A program made the translations under genes and the position numbers. From NCBI GenBank assembly GCA_038212305.1, contig JBBQUP010000002.1, positions 1 through 64,000 of the forward strand: a stretch of DNA of 64,000 nucleotides. The letters are read 5' to 3'. The first letter of the stretch is position 1, and the number at the start of each line of letters is the position of its first letter. The DNA comes from JBBQUP01 sp038212305 (GTDB lineage Bacteria; Bacteroidota; Bacteroidia; Bacteroidales; Marinilabiliaceae). Shown piece by piece: positions 15,232 through 24,037 of the stretch. The notes under the pieces are model-generated. The model was given only the letters and a program-made list of their open reading frames with translations. It was not told the origin of the DNA and searched no databases.

Positions 15232-16521
15232 ATGAACAACTCACAATTAATCGATTACGACCGACAACACATATGGCATCCATACACATCTGCCACTCAC
15301 CCATTGCCGGTAATCGAAATCGAATCAGCTTCGGGATCGACATTGGTCATGAAAAATGGCAAACAGCTCATCGATGGCATGTCCTCGTGGTGGGCTGCTA
15401 TTCATGGTTACAATCATCCAATATTAAACAGTGCCATACAAAATCAACTCTCAAAAATGGCGCATGTTATGTTTGGGGGAATAACCCATCAACCAGCTGT
15501 TGCGTTGGCTAAAAAGCTCATCGACATAACTCCCGAACCCCTTCAATGGGTATTTTTTTGTGATTCGGGCTCGGTAGCCGTTGAAGTGGCCATGAAAATG
15601 GCTCTACAATACCATCAAAGTTGTGGACTGATTAAAAAAGTGAAATTTGCCACAATAAAAGGTGGTTATCATGGCGATACATGGCATGCCATGAGCATAT
15701 GTGACCCTCAAACGGGCATGCATCAAATATTTTCGGGCTCACTTCCCATTCATTTTTTTGCACCTCGACCCAAAATTCGATTTAACGAAACTTGGTGTGA
15801 TAGTGATTTTGATGCGATGAAAAAGCTAATCGAAAAAAGTCACGAAAGTTTGGCTGCTGTTGTGATTGAACCTATTGTTCAAGGTGCTGGAGGCATGTGG
15901 TTTTACTCACCCGAATATTTAATCAAGCTCAGGGAAATTTGCAACCACTACAACATTTTGCTCATTGCCGATGAAATTGCCACAGGTTTTGGTCGAACAG
16001 GTGAACTTTTTGCCTGTAATCACGCATCTATTTCACCTGATATTATGTGTTTGGGTAAAGCAATTACCGGTGGATATATGAGTTTTGCAGCCACATTAAC
16101 AACCAAAAAAGTAGCTGAAACCATTTCGAAAAGTGAAGCAGGTGTGTTTATGCACGGCCCTACTTTCATGGGAAATCCATTAGCATGTGCAGTAGCAAAT
16201 GCAAGTATCGACCTACTACTTAATTCAAAATGGAAAGAATCGGTAAAAAATATAGAATCGATATTAATTAAACACTTAACTCCACTAGGTAAACATCAAG
16301 CCGTTAACAACATTAGAGTTTTAGGTGCCATCGGAGTTGTAGAAATGAATGAACAAGTTAATATAGCTGCTATTCAAAAACAATTTGTGGAATTGGGCGT
16401 TTGGATTCGCCCTTTTGGAAAGCTTATTTATTTAATGCCACCCTATATTATTAAATCCGAAGAACTAATGCTTCTTATAAATGCTATTTCATCTGTTATA
16501 AACACTTATCCTCAAAAATGA
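15232..16521 (+). CDS. bioA: Adenosylmethionine-8-amino-7-oxononanoate aminotransferase (DAPA synthase)
   Basis: A 429-residue class III PLP aminotransferase that converts KAPA to DAPA using S-adenosylmethionine as amino donor. BioA signatures are DRQHIWHPYTS near the start, MSSWWAAIHGYNHP, FCDSGSVAVEVAMKMA, and CLGKAITGGY with the PLP-binding Lys near residue 273. The ATG at 15232 is chosen because the protein then begins with the family N-terminus; a longer in-frame start would lie inside bioB. It is 16 nt from bioB and overlaps bioF by 4 nt (ATGA). Confidence 0.95.
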   Translation: MNNSQLIDYDRQHIWHPYTSATHPLPVIEIESASGSTLVMKNGKQLIDGMSSWWAAIHGYNHPILNSAIQNQLSKMAHVMFGGITHQPAVALAKKLIDITPEPLQWVFFCDSGSVAVEVAMKMALQYHQSCGLIKKVKFATIKGGYHGDTWHAMSICDPQTGMHQIFSGSLPIHFFAPRPKIRFNETWCDSDFDAMKKLIEKSHESLAAVVIEPIVQGAGGMWFYSPEYLIKLREICNHYNILLIADEIATGFGRTGELFACNHASISPDIMCLGKAITGGYMSFAATLTTKKVAETISKSEAGVFMHGPTFMGNPLACAVANASIDLLLNSKWKESVKNIESILIKHLTPLGKHQAVNNIRVLGAIGVVEMNEQVNIAAIQKQFVELGVWIRPFGKLIYLMPPYIIKSEELMLLINAISSVINTYPQK

Positions 16522-17687
16522 ATTTTACATTAGAACTTGAAAAAATTAACAACCAAGGATTAATGCGAACTTTATCTTTGGTAGACACCTGCGATTTGCC
16601 TTGGATAAAATGGGAAGGCAAAAATTTATATAATTTATCTTCGAACGATTATTTAGGATTAGCTCAAGACAAAAATTTATGGGAAGAATTCACTAATGTT
16701 TGGATGAACAATAGTCAATTAAACATGGGAGCTGCTTCGTCGCGCTTAATGACAGGAAATCATTTTTTTTACGACGAAACCGAAAAGCTTTTAGAGGAGC
16801 TTTATGGACGACCCGCCTTGTTTTTCAACAGTGGATATCATGCCAACACAGGCATATTAAAAGCCGTAACTTCAAAAACCGATTTAATAATTTCAGATAA
16901 ACTAGTTCATGCAAGTCTAATTGACGGAATTCACCTTTCAGCGGCTACCCATTTTCGATATAACCATAACAACTATGATCATCTTGAAAAAATCCTCATT
17001 CAAAAACGTCATCTTTTTAAAGAGACCATCATCGTTACCGAATCTATTTTCAGCATGGATGGTGATTGTGCTGATTTAAAGAAACTTGTTGAATTAAAAA
17101 GCAAATATAATTTAACGCTTTATGTCGATGAAGCTCATGCCATCGGAGCGTTAGGCGAAAATGGATTAGGACTTTGCGAAGTCAATAATGTTTTAAACGA
17201 GATCGACTTTATCGTTTGTCCCATGGGCAAAGCAATGGGCTCAGTAGGCGCATTTGTCATAACCAATCCATCTACTCATAAATGGCTCATAAATAAAGCT
17301 CGAACACTCATCTATTCCACAGCTTTACCACCCATCAATATGGCATGGAACTATTTAATTATCACGAAATTAAAACAATTCAACCCCCGTCGTGTTCATT
17401 TAAATAACATCAGTATTTATTTCAAAAACCAATTATCCATTTTAAATTACACAACAAACTCAAATTCACATATCATTCCAATCATTATCGTTGAAAACAA
17501 CCACACATGTATGTTATCCCACGATTTAAAAAATGAAGGTTTTTACACCACCGCTGTTCGACCACCAACAGTACCTGAAGGAACTTCACGGATTAGAATT
17601 TCGCTAAACTCAACCATGTCAACAAATGAATTAGATATTTTTTTTAATATCTTCACTTCAACGTTGGCAAAAATTAAAATATTATGA
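16518..17687 (+). CDS. bioF: 8-amino-7-oxononanoate synthase (KAPA synthase)
   Basis: A 389-residue alpha-oxoamine synthase that condenses pimeloyl-ACP with L-alanine. Visible are LSSNDYLGLA, GAASSRLMTGN, ESIFSMDGD, YVDEAHAIGALGENGLG and the PLP-lysine segment CPMGKAMGSVGAF near residue 240. Start and stop codons overlap by 4 nt with bioA and bioG, indicating translational coupling. The C-terminal RPPTVPEGTSRIRISLN is characteristic of the family. Confidence 0.95.
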   Translation: MNFTLELEKINNQGLMRTLSLVDTCDLPWIKWEGKNLYNLSSNDYLGLAQDKNLWEEFTNVWMNNSQLNMGAASSRLMTGNHFFYDETEKLLEELYGRPALFFNSGYHANTGILKAVTSKTDLIISDKLVHASLIDGIHLSAATHFRYNHNNYDHLEKILIQKRHLFKETIIVTESIFSMDGDCADLKKLVELKSKYNLTLYVDEAHAIGALGENGLGLCEVNNVLNEIDFIVCPMGKAMGSVGAFVITNPSTHKWLINKARTLIYSTALPPINMAWNYLIITKLKQFNPRRVHLNNISIYFKNQLSILNYTTNSNSHIIPIIIVENNHTCMLSHDLKNEGFYTTAVRPPTVPEGTSRIRISLNSTMSTNELDIFFNIFTSTLAKIKIL

Positions 17688-18343
17688 CATTTCATTGGTT
17701 AAACCATAAAGGCAATAAAAACCTATTAGTATTTTTTTCGGGATGGGGATACGACTATCGACCATTTATTCCATTAAAATCAGATAATTATGATGTTTTG
17801 ATGTTCTACAATTATGGAGAAATTATTCTCCCACCCGATTTTGATTTACTGTTTGAAGAGTACGAACAAGTCGATTTAATTGCCTGGTCCTTTGGAGTTT
17901 GGATGGCCAATCATTTATGCGCAAACTACTCTCATAAAATCAGCACCAAGATGGCAATTAACGGAACACTCAACCCAATAAGCGATTCAGAAGGTATTCC
18001 CATTGATATTTTTCAGGGAACTATTGATAATCTTTCAGAAGCTAACTTAAAGCGATTTTATCGTCGAATGATTGGAAACCCTATTCATCAATCTATTTTT
18101 GAAAACCATCACCCAATTATCCTTTGGGAAGAGGCTAAAGAAGAGCTTTCTCGTATGTCGGGATGCTTAGTTCATAATTCAAATAAGCTATTTAATAAAG
18201 CCATCATTGCCGATAATGATTTGATTTTCTCATCAAAAAACCAAGCAAACTTTTGGATAAATCAAGTTGATATTAAACCCTTATCCTCTTCGCACTTCCC
18301 TTTTTATAATTTTCATTCGTGGGATGTCTTATTAAATTTTTAA
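17684..18343 (+). CDS. bioG: Pimeloyl-ACP methyl ester esterase BioG (DUF452)
   Basis: A 219-residue alpha/beta hydrolase of the DUF452/BioG family. GWGYD (20-24) is the oxyanion-side signature, AWSFGVW carries the nucleophile Ser 69, and the catalytic His is probably in SSHFPF near residue 204. BioG demethylates pimeloyl-ACP methyl ester, ending the BioC-initiated disguised fatty-acid cycle, so it replaces BioH. Its position between bioF and bioC, with a 4-nt overlap with bioF, supports this. Identity to characterised BioG proteins cannot be measured here. Confidence 0.9.
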   Translation: MTFHWLNHKGNKNLLVFFSGWGYDYRPFIPLKSDNYDVLMFYNYGEIILPPDFDLLFEEYEQVDLIAWSFGVWMANHLCANYSHKISTKMAINGTLNPISDSEGIPIDIFQGTIDNLSEANLKRFYRRMIGNPIHQSIFENHHPIILWEEAKEELSRMSGCLVHNSNKLFNKAIIADNDLIFSSKNQANFWINQVDIKPLSSSHFPFYNFHSWDVLLNF

Positions 18344-18350
18344 TCGAATT

Positions 18351-19133
18351 ATGCCAAATACATCTCCTGTAACCGAAAAAAAACTGATTTACAAACGGTT
18401 CGAAAAAGCGTTGAGTACTTACGACAAGCATGCCACAGTTCAATTTCGAATGGCCGAATTGTTACTGAAATTAATTAACAAACACATTGAAAATACTCCA
18501 ACTCAAATTTTTGAGATAGGATGCGGAACAGGTGTTGTAACGGAATTATTATGCACTCAATTTCCTCAATCACATATTATTGCCAACGATTTAGTTCAAC
18601 AAGTTGAGAGCTATGTGCGACAAAAAACAAACAAGACCGAAAACAGCTCTCTCTCCTTCTACTTTGGTGATATCGAATCAATCCCTTTCCCTGATAACAG
18701 TCAACTTATTTGCTCAGGAGCTACGCTTCAATGGATTGCTGAATTGGATAACGTATTTCAAAAAATTTTCAATGCCCTATCAACTAATGGGCTATTCGCA
18801 TTTTCAACATTTGGGAATGAAAATTTCAAGGAGATTAAACAAATAAACAATTCGGGACTCATTTATCCAACTGATATTGAGATGCTAATGAAAACGGCTC
18901 CCTATTTTCGACTCTTAGATAGTATTGAATGGTCTGAAGGAATTCATTTTCAATCGCCATTAGAAGTTCTTAAACACATGAAATTAACCGGAGTAAATTC
19001 TGTTTCGGCAACCGGTTGGACCAAAGAAAATTTAAACTCATTTACTAATAGTTACCAATGTTTTAAAACCGATGGCAAAGGTTATTCGTTAACCTATCAC
19101 CCGAAGCTTTATATATTCGAAAAAATCATTTAA
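18351..19133 (+). CDS. bioC: Malonyl-ACP O-methyltransferase
   Basis: A 260-residue class I SAM-dependent methyltransferase. Motif I FEIGCGTG is at residues 54-61, the start VTEKKLIYKRFEKALSTYDKHA is typical of BioC, and SGATLQWIAELD follows motif II. It methylates malonyl-ACP so that the fatty acid machinery can build the pimeloyl chain. It starts 7 nt after bioG and 6 nt before bioD. With BioG it provides the complete pimelate branch. Confidence 0.93.
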   Translation: MPNTSPVTEKKLIYKRFEKALSTYDKHATVQFRMAELLLKLINKHIENTPTQIFEIGCGTGVVTELLCTQFPQSHIIANDLVQQVESYVRQKTNKTENSSLSFYFGDIESIPFPDNSQLICSGATLQWIAELDNVFQKIFNALSTNGLFAFSTFGNENFKEIKQINNSGLIYPTDIEMLMKTAPYFRLLDSIEWSEGIHFQSPLEVLKHMKLTGVNSVSATGWTKENLNSFTNSYQCFKTDGKGYSLTYHPKLYIFEKII

Positions 19134-19139
19134 TATGCT

Positions 19140-19838
19140 ATGTCTAAAGTAATTATCATCGCTATTGATACGGATACTGGTAAAACGATTGCCACTGGCC
19201 TTATCGCTAAAAATCTAAAGCTGATTGAGAATAATATAACAACCATGAAATTGGCTCAAACTGGCTGTGAAGGAATATCGGAGGATATAGTACGCCATCG
19301 ACAATTAATGGGAATTGATTTGCTAGATATCGACAAATCGAAGTTAACCTGCCCGTATATTTTCAAAATGGCAGCCTCACCGCATTTAGCTGCTAGCCTC
19401 GAAGGATCAACAATTTTTACTAATCATCTTAATAACACAATAAATAAACTTGAAAGTAGCTACAACATAACTATAATTGAAGGAATAGGAGGTTTGATGG
19501 TACCTTTGAATACTGATTATTTATTGGCCGATTTTATTCAAGAGCAAAGCCTCAAAGCCATATTGGTAACCTCCTCAAAAATTGGGAGTCTTAACCACAC
19601 ATTTTTAACTCTTGAAGCACTTAAAAACAGAGACATCAATTTAATAGGTATCGTTTATAACCATTTTCCGCAAACCAACAGCTTCATTCTAAATGATACC
19701 CGTCAACAAATAAAAAACAGATCTAAATATCTTTATCCAAATTCGTTATGGGCCGAAATGTCAAATATCTCCATTAAAGATAGTATTGACCTAATGCCAT
19801 CTTCAATGGATTGGTATCAAGCAATAGTAGCAAATTAA
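19140..19838 (+). CDS. bioD: ATP-dependent dethiobiotin synthetase
   Basis: A 232-residue P-loop enzyme that closes the ureido ring of dethiobiotin from DAPA, CO2 and ATP. The nucleotide-binding segment AIDTDTGKT (residues 8-16) has Ala where most BioD proteins have Gly at the first position; the GKT core is intact. MKLAQTGCEG and EGIGGLMVPL, which bind substrate and Mg, are present, and PYIFKMAASPHLAA is a family segment. It is the last gene of the operon, 17 nt before the convergent broken DoxX gene. Confidence 0.93.
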   Translation: MSKVIIIAIDTDTGKTIATGLIAKNLKLIENNITTMKLAQTGCEGISEDIVRHRQLMGIDLLDIDKSKLTCPYIFKMAASPHLAASLEGSTIFTNHLNNTINKLESSYNITIIEGIGGLMVPLNTDYLLADFIQEQSLKAILVTSSKIGSLNHTFLTLEALKNRDINLIGIVYNHFPQTNSFILNDTRQQIKNRSKYLYPNSLWAEMSNISIKDSIDLMPSSMDWYQAIVAN

Positions 19839-19855
19839 ATTGAGTGCTTAAAATA

Positions 19856-20242
19856 TTATTCAGCATTAAATTTAAAAATACTTGCAACGTTATTTCTAAT
19901 CGAATACAAAAGATAAATATTCATACCAAAAACAATAAGCGCCACACCAATTTTTTTTAGATCAAGAAATAAATGAAAAACTAACACGCCTACAATTAAT
20001 GGTATTAAAGCCAAAATAGCTAACGTGGTGAACTTATTCGTTAACAAAGCTACCCCAATTACTATTTCTAATATTCCCATTGCTTTTATAGCAAAACCTG
20101 CTCCTAAACTTTATAGCTCAATTACAAACTTCATCGCATCTTGCATGTAGGCTAGGTTAAGCCAATTTCCAAATTTATTCGCACCCGAAAAAACAATCAT
20201 CAAACCTAGCAGAATTCGTATAACTGTAAACAATTGTTTCAT
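19856..20242 (-). pseudogene. DoxX family membrane protein interrupted by one in-frame stop
   Basis: Reading the minus strand from ATG 20242 gives MKQLFTVIRILLGLMIVFSG, then 43 codons to a TAA at 20113-20111. The same frame then continues without interruption to 19856 with MGILEIVIGVALLTNKF and FHLFLDLKKIGVALIVFG. Together the two parts make a normal-length DoxX protein with four transmembrane helices. No frameshift is needed. Either a recent nonsense mutation or a sequence error is likely. The downstream half alone (from ATG 20080, 74 residues) lacks the first helix and is unlikely to be functional. Confidence 0.75.
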
Positions 20243-20591
20243 TTTTATGATATTAATGGTTAATAATTTCAAGTAAAATAAAAACGAGAAAAATTGATTT
20301 GGGTAGTTTTACAACACTTGTTTTTGTATGTTGTTCTTAAAATCAAACTAAATTTAAAATCAACTTTGGGTTTTACTTTCTTTAACTCTATCGATACAAT
20401 TACTGCGAATAACTATCCATTCTGATTTCTCAACGATCCATTATATTTACTTTTTAACTGTTCAACCAAATCACAGGTCAATATTTTCATTAACTTAATA
20501 GTCTTAATTAGTTATTCAAATTATCTGTTTTATCCACTCATTTTTTATTGAAATCTACAAATAAAACTAAGTATAACTAAAAAACAGTGTT
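20243..20591. other. AT-rich spacer upstream of DoxX pseudogene and a hypothetical gene
   Basis: Divergent promoter region of about 350 nt. A short hairpin ACAACA/TGTTGT lies near 20310-20335. No gene, RNA signature or convincing -33/-7 promoter was recognised. Confidence 0.35.
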
Positions 20592-20963
20592 ATGAAAGAC
20601 GGAAATATTCAAATGCTTGACCTTGATTTTGAGTACAAAATATGGAAACATCGATTAGAACTATTCATAAACGAATTAGAAATTCTTAGAGCACAAAATC
20701 AGGATGTAAAAAGTCAACCAAAGCATGTGTCATTAAACCCTGTTGAATTAATGGTTCTGGATGAACATCAAAGCCAACTTGAAAAAGTATATAATCGCAT
20801 AAAAACACAAGAACACGAGATGCAATTTTACAATAAGGATTTTCCAATAACCAGAACATATGAGTATTTTGTTGATCATGAAAACTTAAGAAAAAAGGTG
20901 ACGGTTATGACTCAACTTCATATTGAAAAAATATCTGATTTAGTCGACGAATTAGGGATTTAA
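20592..20963 (+). CDS. Hypothetical small helical protein
   Basis: A 123-residue soluble protein without signal peptide or membrane segment. It is almost entirely helical and charged. YKIWKHRLELFINELEILRAQ and LDEHQSQLEKVYNRIKTQEHEMQFY have heptad-like spacing that suggests a coiled coil or helical hairpin. No domain is recognised. It stands alone: 70 nt separate it from the next gene on the same strand. Confidence 0.6.
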   Translation: MKDGNIQMLDLDFEYKIWKHRLELFINELEILRAQNQDVKSQPKHVSLNPVELMVLDEHQSQLEKVYNRIKTQEHEMQFYNKDFPITRTYEYFVDHENLRKKVTVMTQLHIEKISDLVDELGI

Positions 20964-21034
20964 AAAATTCTAGATGTATTAAAATACTTATAAACTTATA
21001 TATTTGTGTTTTATAAATATAATTAAATAAACTT

Positions 21035-21511
21035 ATGGCACTTTTAGGAAATTTAGAAATGTTAATTGCTCAATCACCGAATCACAAATTACTCCATGAA
21101 GGATTACATTTTTTAAAAACGGTGAATATTGATGAGGTTTTTGCTAAAACATCTCTAGGAAATAACATTACTATTGAAATCGTAGAGCGAAAATTATTTG
21201 CAATTTTCCAAACATACGATTCAAAAACAATTGACCAACTTAAATTCGAAAGTCATACAAAATACATTGACATTCAATACATGCACTCAGGGGAAGAGTT
21301 TATAGGGGTTTGTGGAACTGAACAAATTTTAGAAGCAGGTGAATACAATGCGGAGAAAGATATTGCCTTTCCTAAAGTAAATAAATATTCCAATTTATTA
21401 ATGACCACGGGAAATGCAGCTATTCTTTTTCCTGCTGATTTGCATGCTCCTAGCATGAACTCAGGTAAAGTGCAGCGTATTCAAAAAATAGTTATAAAAG
21501 TTGCAGTATAA
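21035..21511 (+). CDS. YhcH/YjgK/YiaL (DUF386) family protein
   Basis: A 158-residue cupin-like protein. FESHTKYIDIQYMHSGEE carries the His/Glu metal-binding pattern of the family and LFPADLHAPSM near the C-terminus the second His. The family includes YhcH of sialic acid catabolism and EbgC, the regulatory subunit of evolved beta-galactosidase; it probably acts on sugar anomers. No sugar-catabolism gene is adjacent, so the substrate is unknown. A TATATTTG -7-like element lies shortly upstream. Confidence 0.85.
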   Translation: MALLGNLEMLIAQSPNHKLLHEGLHFLKTVNIDEVFAKTSLGNNITIEIVERKLFAIFQTYDSKTIDQLKFESHTKYIDIQYMHSGEEFIGVCGTEQILEAGEYNAEKDIAFPKVNKYSNLLMTTGNAAILFPADLHAPSMNSGKVQRIQKIVIKVAV

Positions 21512-21540
21512 TCACTTAAAAAAGTCATTACCTAAAAAAG

Positions 21541-21930
21541 ATGCAAACATTTAATTCGCGCATTAAAATTAGATCAGAACTGGAAGATGTATATGCTGCA
21601 CTTACCAATCCCTTTACAATTGAATTATGGACAGGTTATAAAGCAATTATGTCTGAAACTCCCGGTGATTTATTTGAATTATGGGAAGGTGATATTTGCG
21701 GTCATAATATTGCAATTATTCCCAATGAAAAAATCGTTCAGGAATGGTATTTTGGTGAGACCGATACACCATCGATAGTAACCATTAAACTATTTAAGCA
21801 GCGCAACTACATTCAAATGGATGTTGAGCACACAAATATTCCAGATGAAGCTTTTAATGAGATTTGCGATGGCTGGAAAAATAATTACCTCGCTGATTTA
21901 AAAGAGTTTATGGAAATTGAAGACAACTAA
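21541..21930 (+). CDS. SRPBCC/START-like (AHSA1-type) domain protein
   Basis: A 129-residue single-domain protein of the SRPBCC fold. IKIRSELEDVYAALTNPFTIELWTG at the start, LFELWEGDICGHNIAIIPNEKIVQEW in the middle and the long C-terminal helix DGWKNNYLADLKEFME are the AHSA1-like pattern. Such proteins bind hydrophobic ligands or regulate partners; the specific role is unknown. It begins 29 nt after the YhcH-like gene and is followed 26 nt later by a DUF2007-like gene, so the three are probably an operon. Confidence 0.8.
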   Translation: MQTFNSRIKIRSELEDVYAALTNPFTIELWTGYKAIMSETPGDLFELWEGDICGHNIAIIPNEKIVQEWYFGETDTPSIVTIKLFKQRNYIQMDVEHTNIPDEAFNEICDGWKNNYLADLKEFMEIEDN

Positions 21931-21956
21931 TTATTAACGATTAACCCACCCTAGCT

Positions 21957-22169
21957 ATGATAAAAGTATTAACTCTCAAAAACGAAATTGAAGCCGGACT
22001 CCTTTCTTCGATATTAGAAGAAAGCAACATCCCACATATGGTGCGCTCATATCACGATTCGGCTTATAATGGATTATGGCAATCTCAAACTCTTTGGGGA
22101 CATATTGAAGCTCTGAAGCAGTATGAAAAGCAAATTTTATCGATCTACCAATCCATCATCGAAAACTAG
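21957..22169 (+). CDS. Small DUF2007-like putative signal transducing protein
   Basis: A 70-residue protein. The ferredoxin-like pattern VLTLKNEIEAGLLSSILEESNIPHMVRSYHDSAYNGLW, read in two parts around Glu-Ser, matches the DUF2007 family start and its conserved SYHDxAYxG segment. These small proteins have no established function. It is the third gene of the run beginning at 21035. Confidence 0.65.
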   Translation: MIKVLTLKNEIEAGLLSSILEESNIPHMVRSYHDSAYNGLWQSQTLWGHIEALKQYEKQILSIYQSIIEN

Positions 22170-22339
22170 ACTCAACGCAACCAATTAAAACTTCTGCCGT
22201 CTTAAAATAAATTGATTGACTATCAAACGAGTCATTTGCGGAAATTCTGAACTTAAATAAGTCCAGTAAATCTGTCTCATGTCTTGTGTCTTGATACTGG
22301 AGTCTTGATACTTAAATCTTCATACTAATTTTTAATCTT

Positions 22340-22747
22340 ATGAAATTTTCTATTTTTATTTTAAGCATTTTCCTTTTTTCATCTTTTCAATGTCCTGAAA
22401 AAGAAGGCGTAAAAAAAGAATCGGAGTTGATCATAAAGAAAGGCCAAACTCAACAAATTGAAGGCTCCAACTATTCAATTTCACTTGACTCAGTTATTAA
22501 TGATTCTCGCTGTGCTATTGAAGTGGAGTGTATTTGGGCTGGAGATGCTATAGCGGAATTTAAACTCCTGAGTGGCAATAGATTCGAACCTTTCGAACTG
22601 CATTCCAATCAATCTCTTACCAACGACACGACCATCAACGAGATTAAGATAGATCTTTTAGACATTACACCCTATCCATCCACTCAAAATCCAATAAACA
22701 AGGATAATTACGAAGCTAAAGTTCGAATAACTGCTATTGTGATGTAG
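22340..22747 (+). CDS. Hypothetical exported protein
   Basis: A 135-residue protein with an N-terminal hydrophobic signal of about 17 residues ending near SSFQC. The Cys is not in an ideal lipobox, so lipidation is uncertain. The mature part is beta-rich and contains DSRCAIEVECIWAGDAIAEFKL, a pattern (DSRCPxxVxCxWAG) I recognise from a small uncharacterised Bacteroidota family. The function is unknown. It stands alone, with a weak terminator after it. Confidence 0.65.
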   Translation: MKFSIFILSIFLFSSFQCPEKEGVKKESELIIKKGQTQQIEGSNYSISLDSVINDSRCAIEVECIWAGDAIAEFKLLSGNRFEPFELHSNQSLTNDTTINEIKIDLLDITPYPSTQNPINKDNYEAKVRITAIVM

Positions 22748-22775
22748 CAATAATATCTTCAAGGTTATTGTTTTT
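22748..22775 (+). terminator. Weak terminator after the 22340-22747 gene
   Basis: CAATAA (22748-22753) pairs with TTATTG (22765-22770) and is followed by five T residues. The stem is A+T-rich. It borders the end of the convergent nspC gene. Confidence 0.45.
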
Positions 22776-23916
22776 ACGACAACCTATTTTTATAATCTTC
22801 ATAATTAAACTCTCGTACAATTTTTAAACCTGTAGAATCATTCCAAATAGAAATAGCAGGATGCGGAACCCCATTAAACATAGTCGTTTTAACCATGGTG
22901 TAATGAATCATATCATCGAAAACTATTTGATCACCCACTTTAAGAGGCTCGTCAAACGACCAATCGCCCATGAAGTCGCCAGCTAAGCAACTATTTCCTC
23001 CCAAACGATAAGTTGGCTTGCCCACTACAGGTTCCTGATAGGCACCTAAAACTGTTGGCTTATAAGGCATCTCTAAACAATCTGGCATATGAGCAGTAAA
23101 TGAAACATCTAAAATAGCTGTTTGAATTCCATGATTAATAACGACATCTACAACGCTCGAAACCAAAACCCCCGTTTGCCATGCAAAAGCACTCCCCGGT
23201 TCTAAGATAAGGTCGATGTTGTGCTTGGCTTTAAAACTCCTTAATAAGGCGATCAAATGATCGGTATCATAATCTTTCCGAGTCATTAAATGCCCACCTC
23301 CCATGTTCAACCACTTTACCTGCTTTAAATATTTACCAAATTTCAGTTCTAAAGCTTCAAGCGTCTTCTCTAAATTATAAGAATCCGATTCACACAAGGT
23401 GTGAAAATGAAGCCCTTCAATTCCTGCTGGTAATAAATCAGGTAATTCACTTGCTATTACACCCAACCGCGAACCGGGTGAACAGGGATTATATAAATCC
23501 GTTCCCACCTCACTGTATTCGGGATTAATGCGAATTCCACATGAAAGTTGCCGTGAGTGTTCTTTCACTTGACCTTGAAACCGCTCAAATTGAGTGAGTG
23601 AATTAAAGGTAATGCGGCTGCTGTATTTTAATATATCACCAAATTCTTTTTCAGTATAGGCAGGCGAATAGGTATGTGCAAGACTTCCCATTTCCTCAAA
23701 GGCTAATCGTGCTTCATAAATGGAACTTGCTGTGGAAAAAGGAATGTACTCACGAACAATGGAAAATGCACTCCACATCGAAAAAGCTTTAAAGGCTAAA
23801 ATAATATCTACACCTGCTTGCTCCTTGACTGATTGGATTAATTGAAGATTTTGTCGAAACAATTGCTCATCTAAAACAAAACAAGGTGAAGGAACTTTAG
23901 AAAAATCGATGGCCAT
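22774..23916 (-). CDS. nspC: Carboxynorspermidine/carboxyspermidine decarboxylase
   Basis: A 380-residue fold III PLP decarboxylase. The start PSPCFVLDE and ILAFKAFSMW (PLP-binding Lys 43) are typical of NspC, LHFHTLCES lies near residue 190, and GGNSCLAGD, with the catalytic Cys, is near residue 307. It decarboxylates carboxyspermidine or carboxynorspermidine, the second step of the aspartate-semialdehyde route to polyamines. The matching dehydrogenase is the next gene upstream on the same strand, 121 nt away. A terminator-like hairpin lies between them. Confidence 0.92.
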   Translation of the reverse strand: MAIDFSKVPSPCFVLDEQLFRQNLQLIQSVKEQAGVDIILAFKAFSMWSAFSIVREYIPFSTASSIYEARLAFEEMGSLAHTYSPAYTEKEFGDILKYSSRITFNSLTQFERFQGQVKEHSRQLSCGIRINPEYSEVGTDLYNPCSPGSRLGVIASELPDLLPAGIEGLHFHTLCESDSYNLEKTLEALELKFGKYLKQVKWLNMGGGHLMTRKDYDTDHLIALLRSFKAKHNIDLILEPGSAFAWQTGVLVSSVVDVVINHGIQTAILDVSFTAHMPDCLEMPYKPTVLGAYQEPVVGKPTYRLGGNSCLAGDFMGDWSFDEPLKVGDQIVFDDMIHYTMVKTTMFNGVPHPAISIWNDSTGLKIVREFNYEDYKNRLS

Positions 23917-23957
23917 GGCAAGACTATTTAAATTTTATTGAGAAAAGCGAATTTCAC

Positions 23958-24003
23958 TTAAAAACTGAAGAGGTTATTCGAATTTTACTCAAACAACCTC
24001 TTC
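23958..24003 (-). terminator. Hairpin terminator between the dehydrogenase gene and nspC
   Basis: GAAGAGGTT (23967-23975) and AACCTCTTC (23995-24003) form a perfect 9-bp stem. On the minus strand it is followed by AGTTTTTAAG. It may end or attenuate the dehydrogenase transcript before nspC. Confidence 0.6.
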
Positions 24004-24037
24004 GAAAAATAATTTATAAGGATTATTTCATCTTCAA

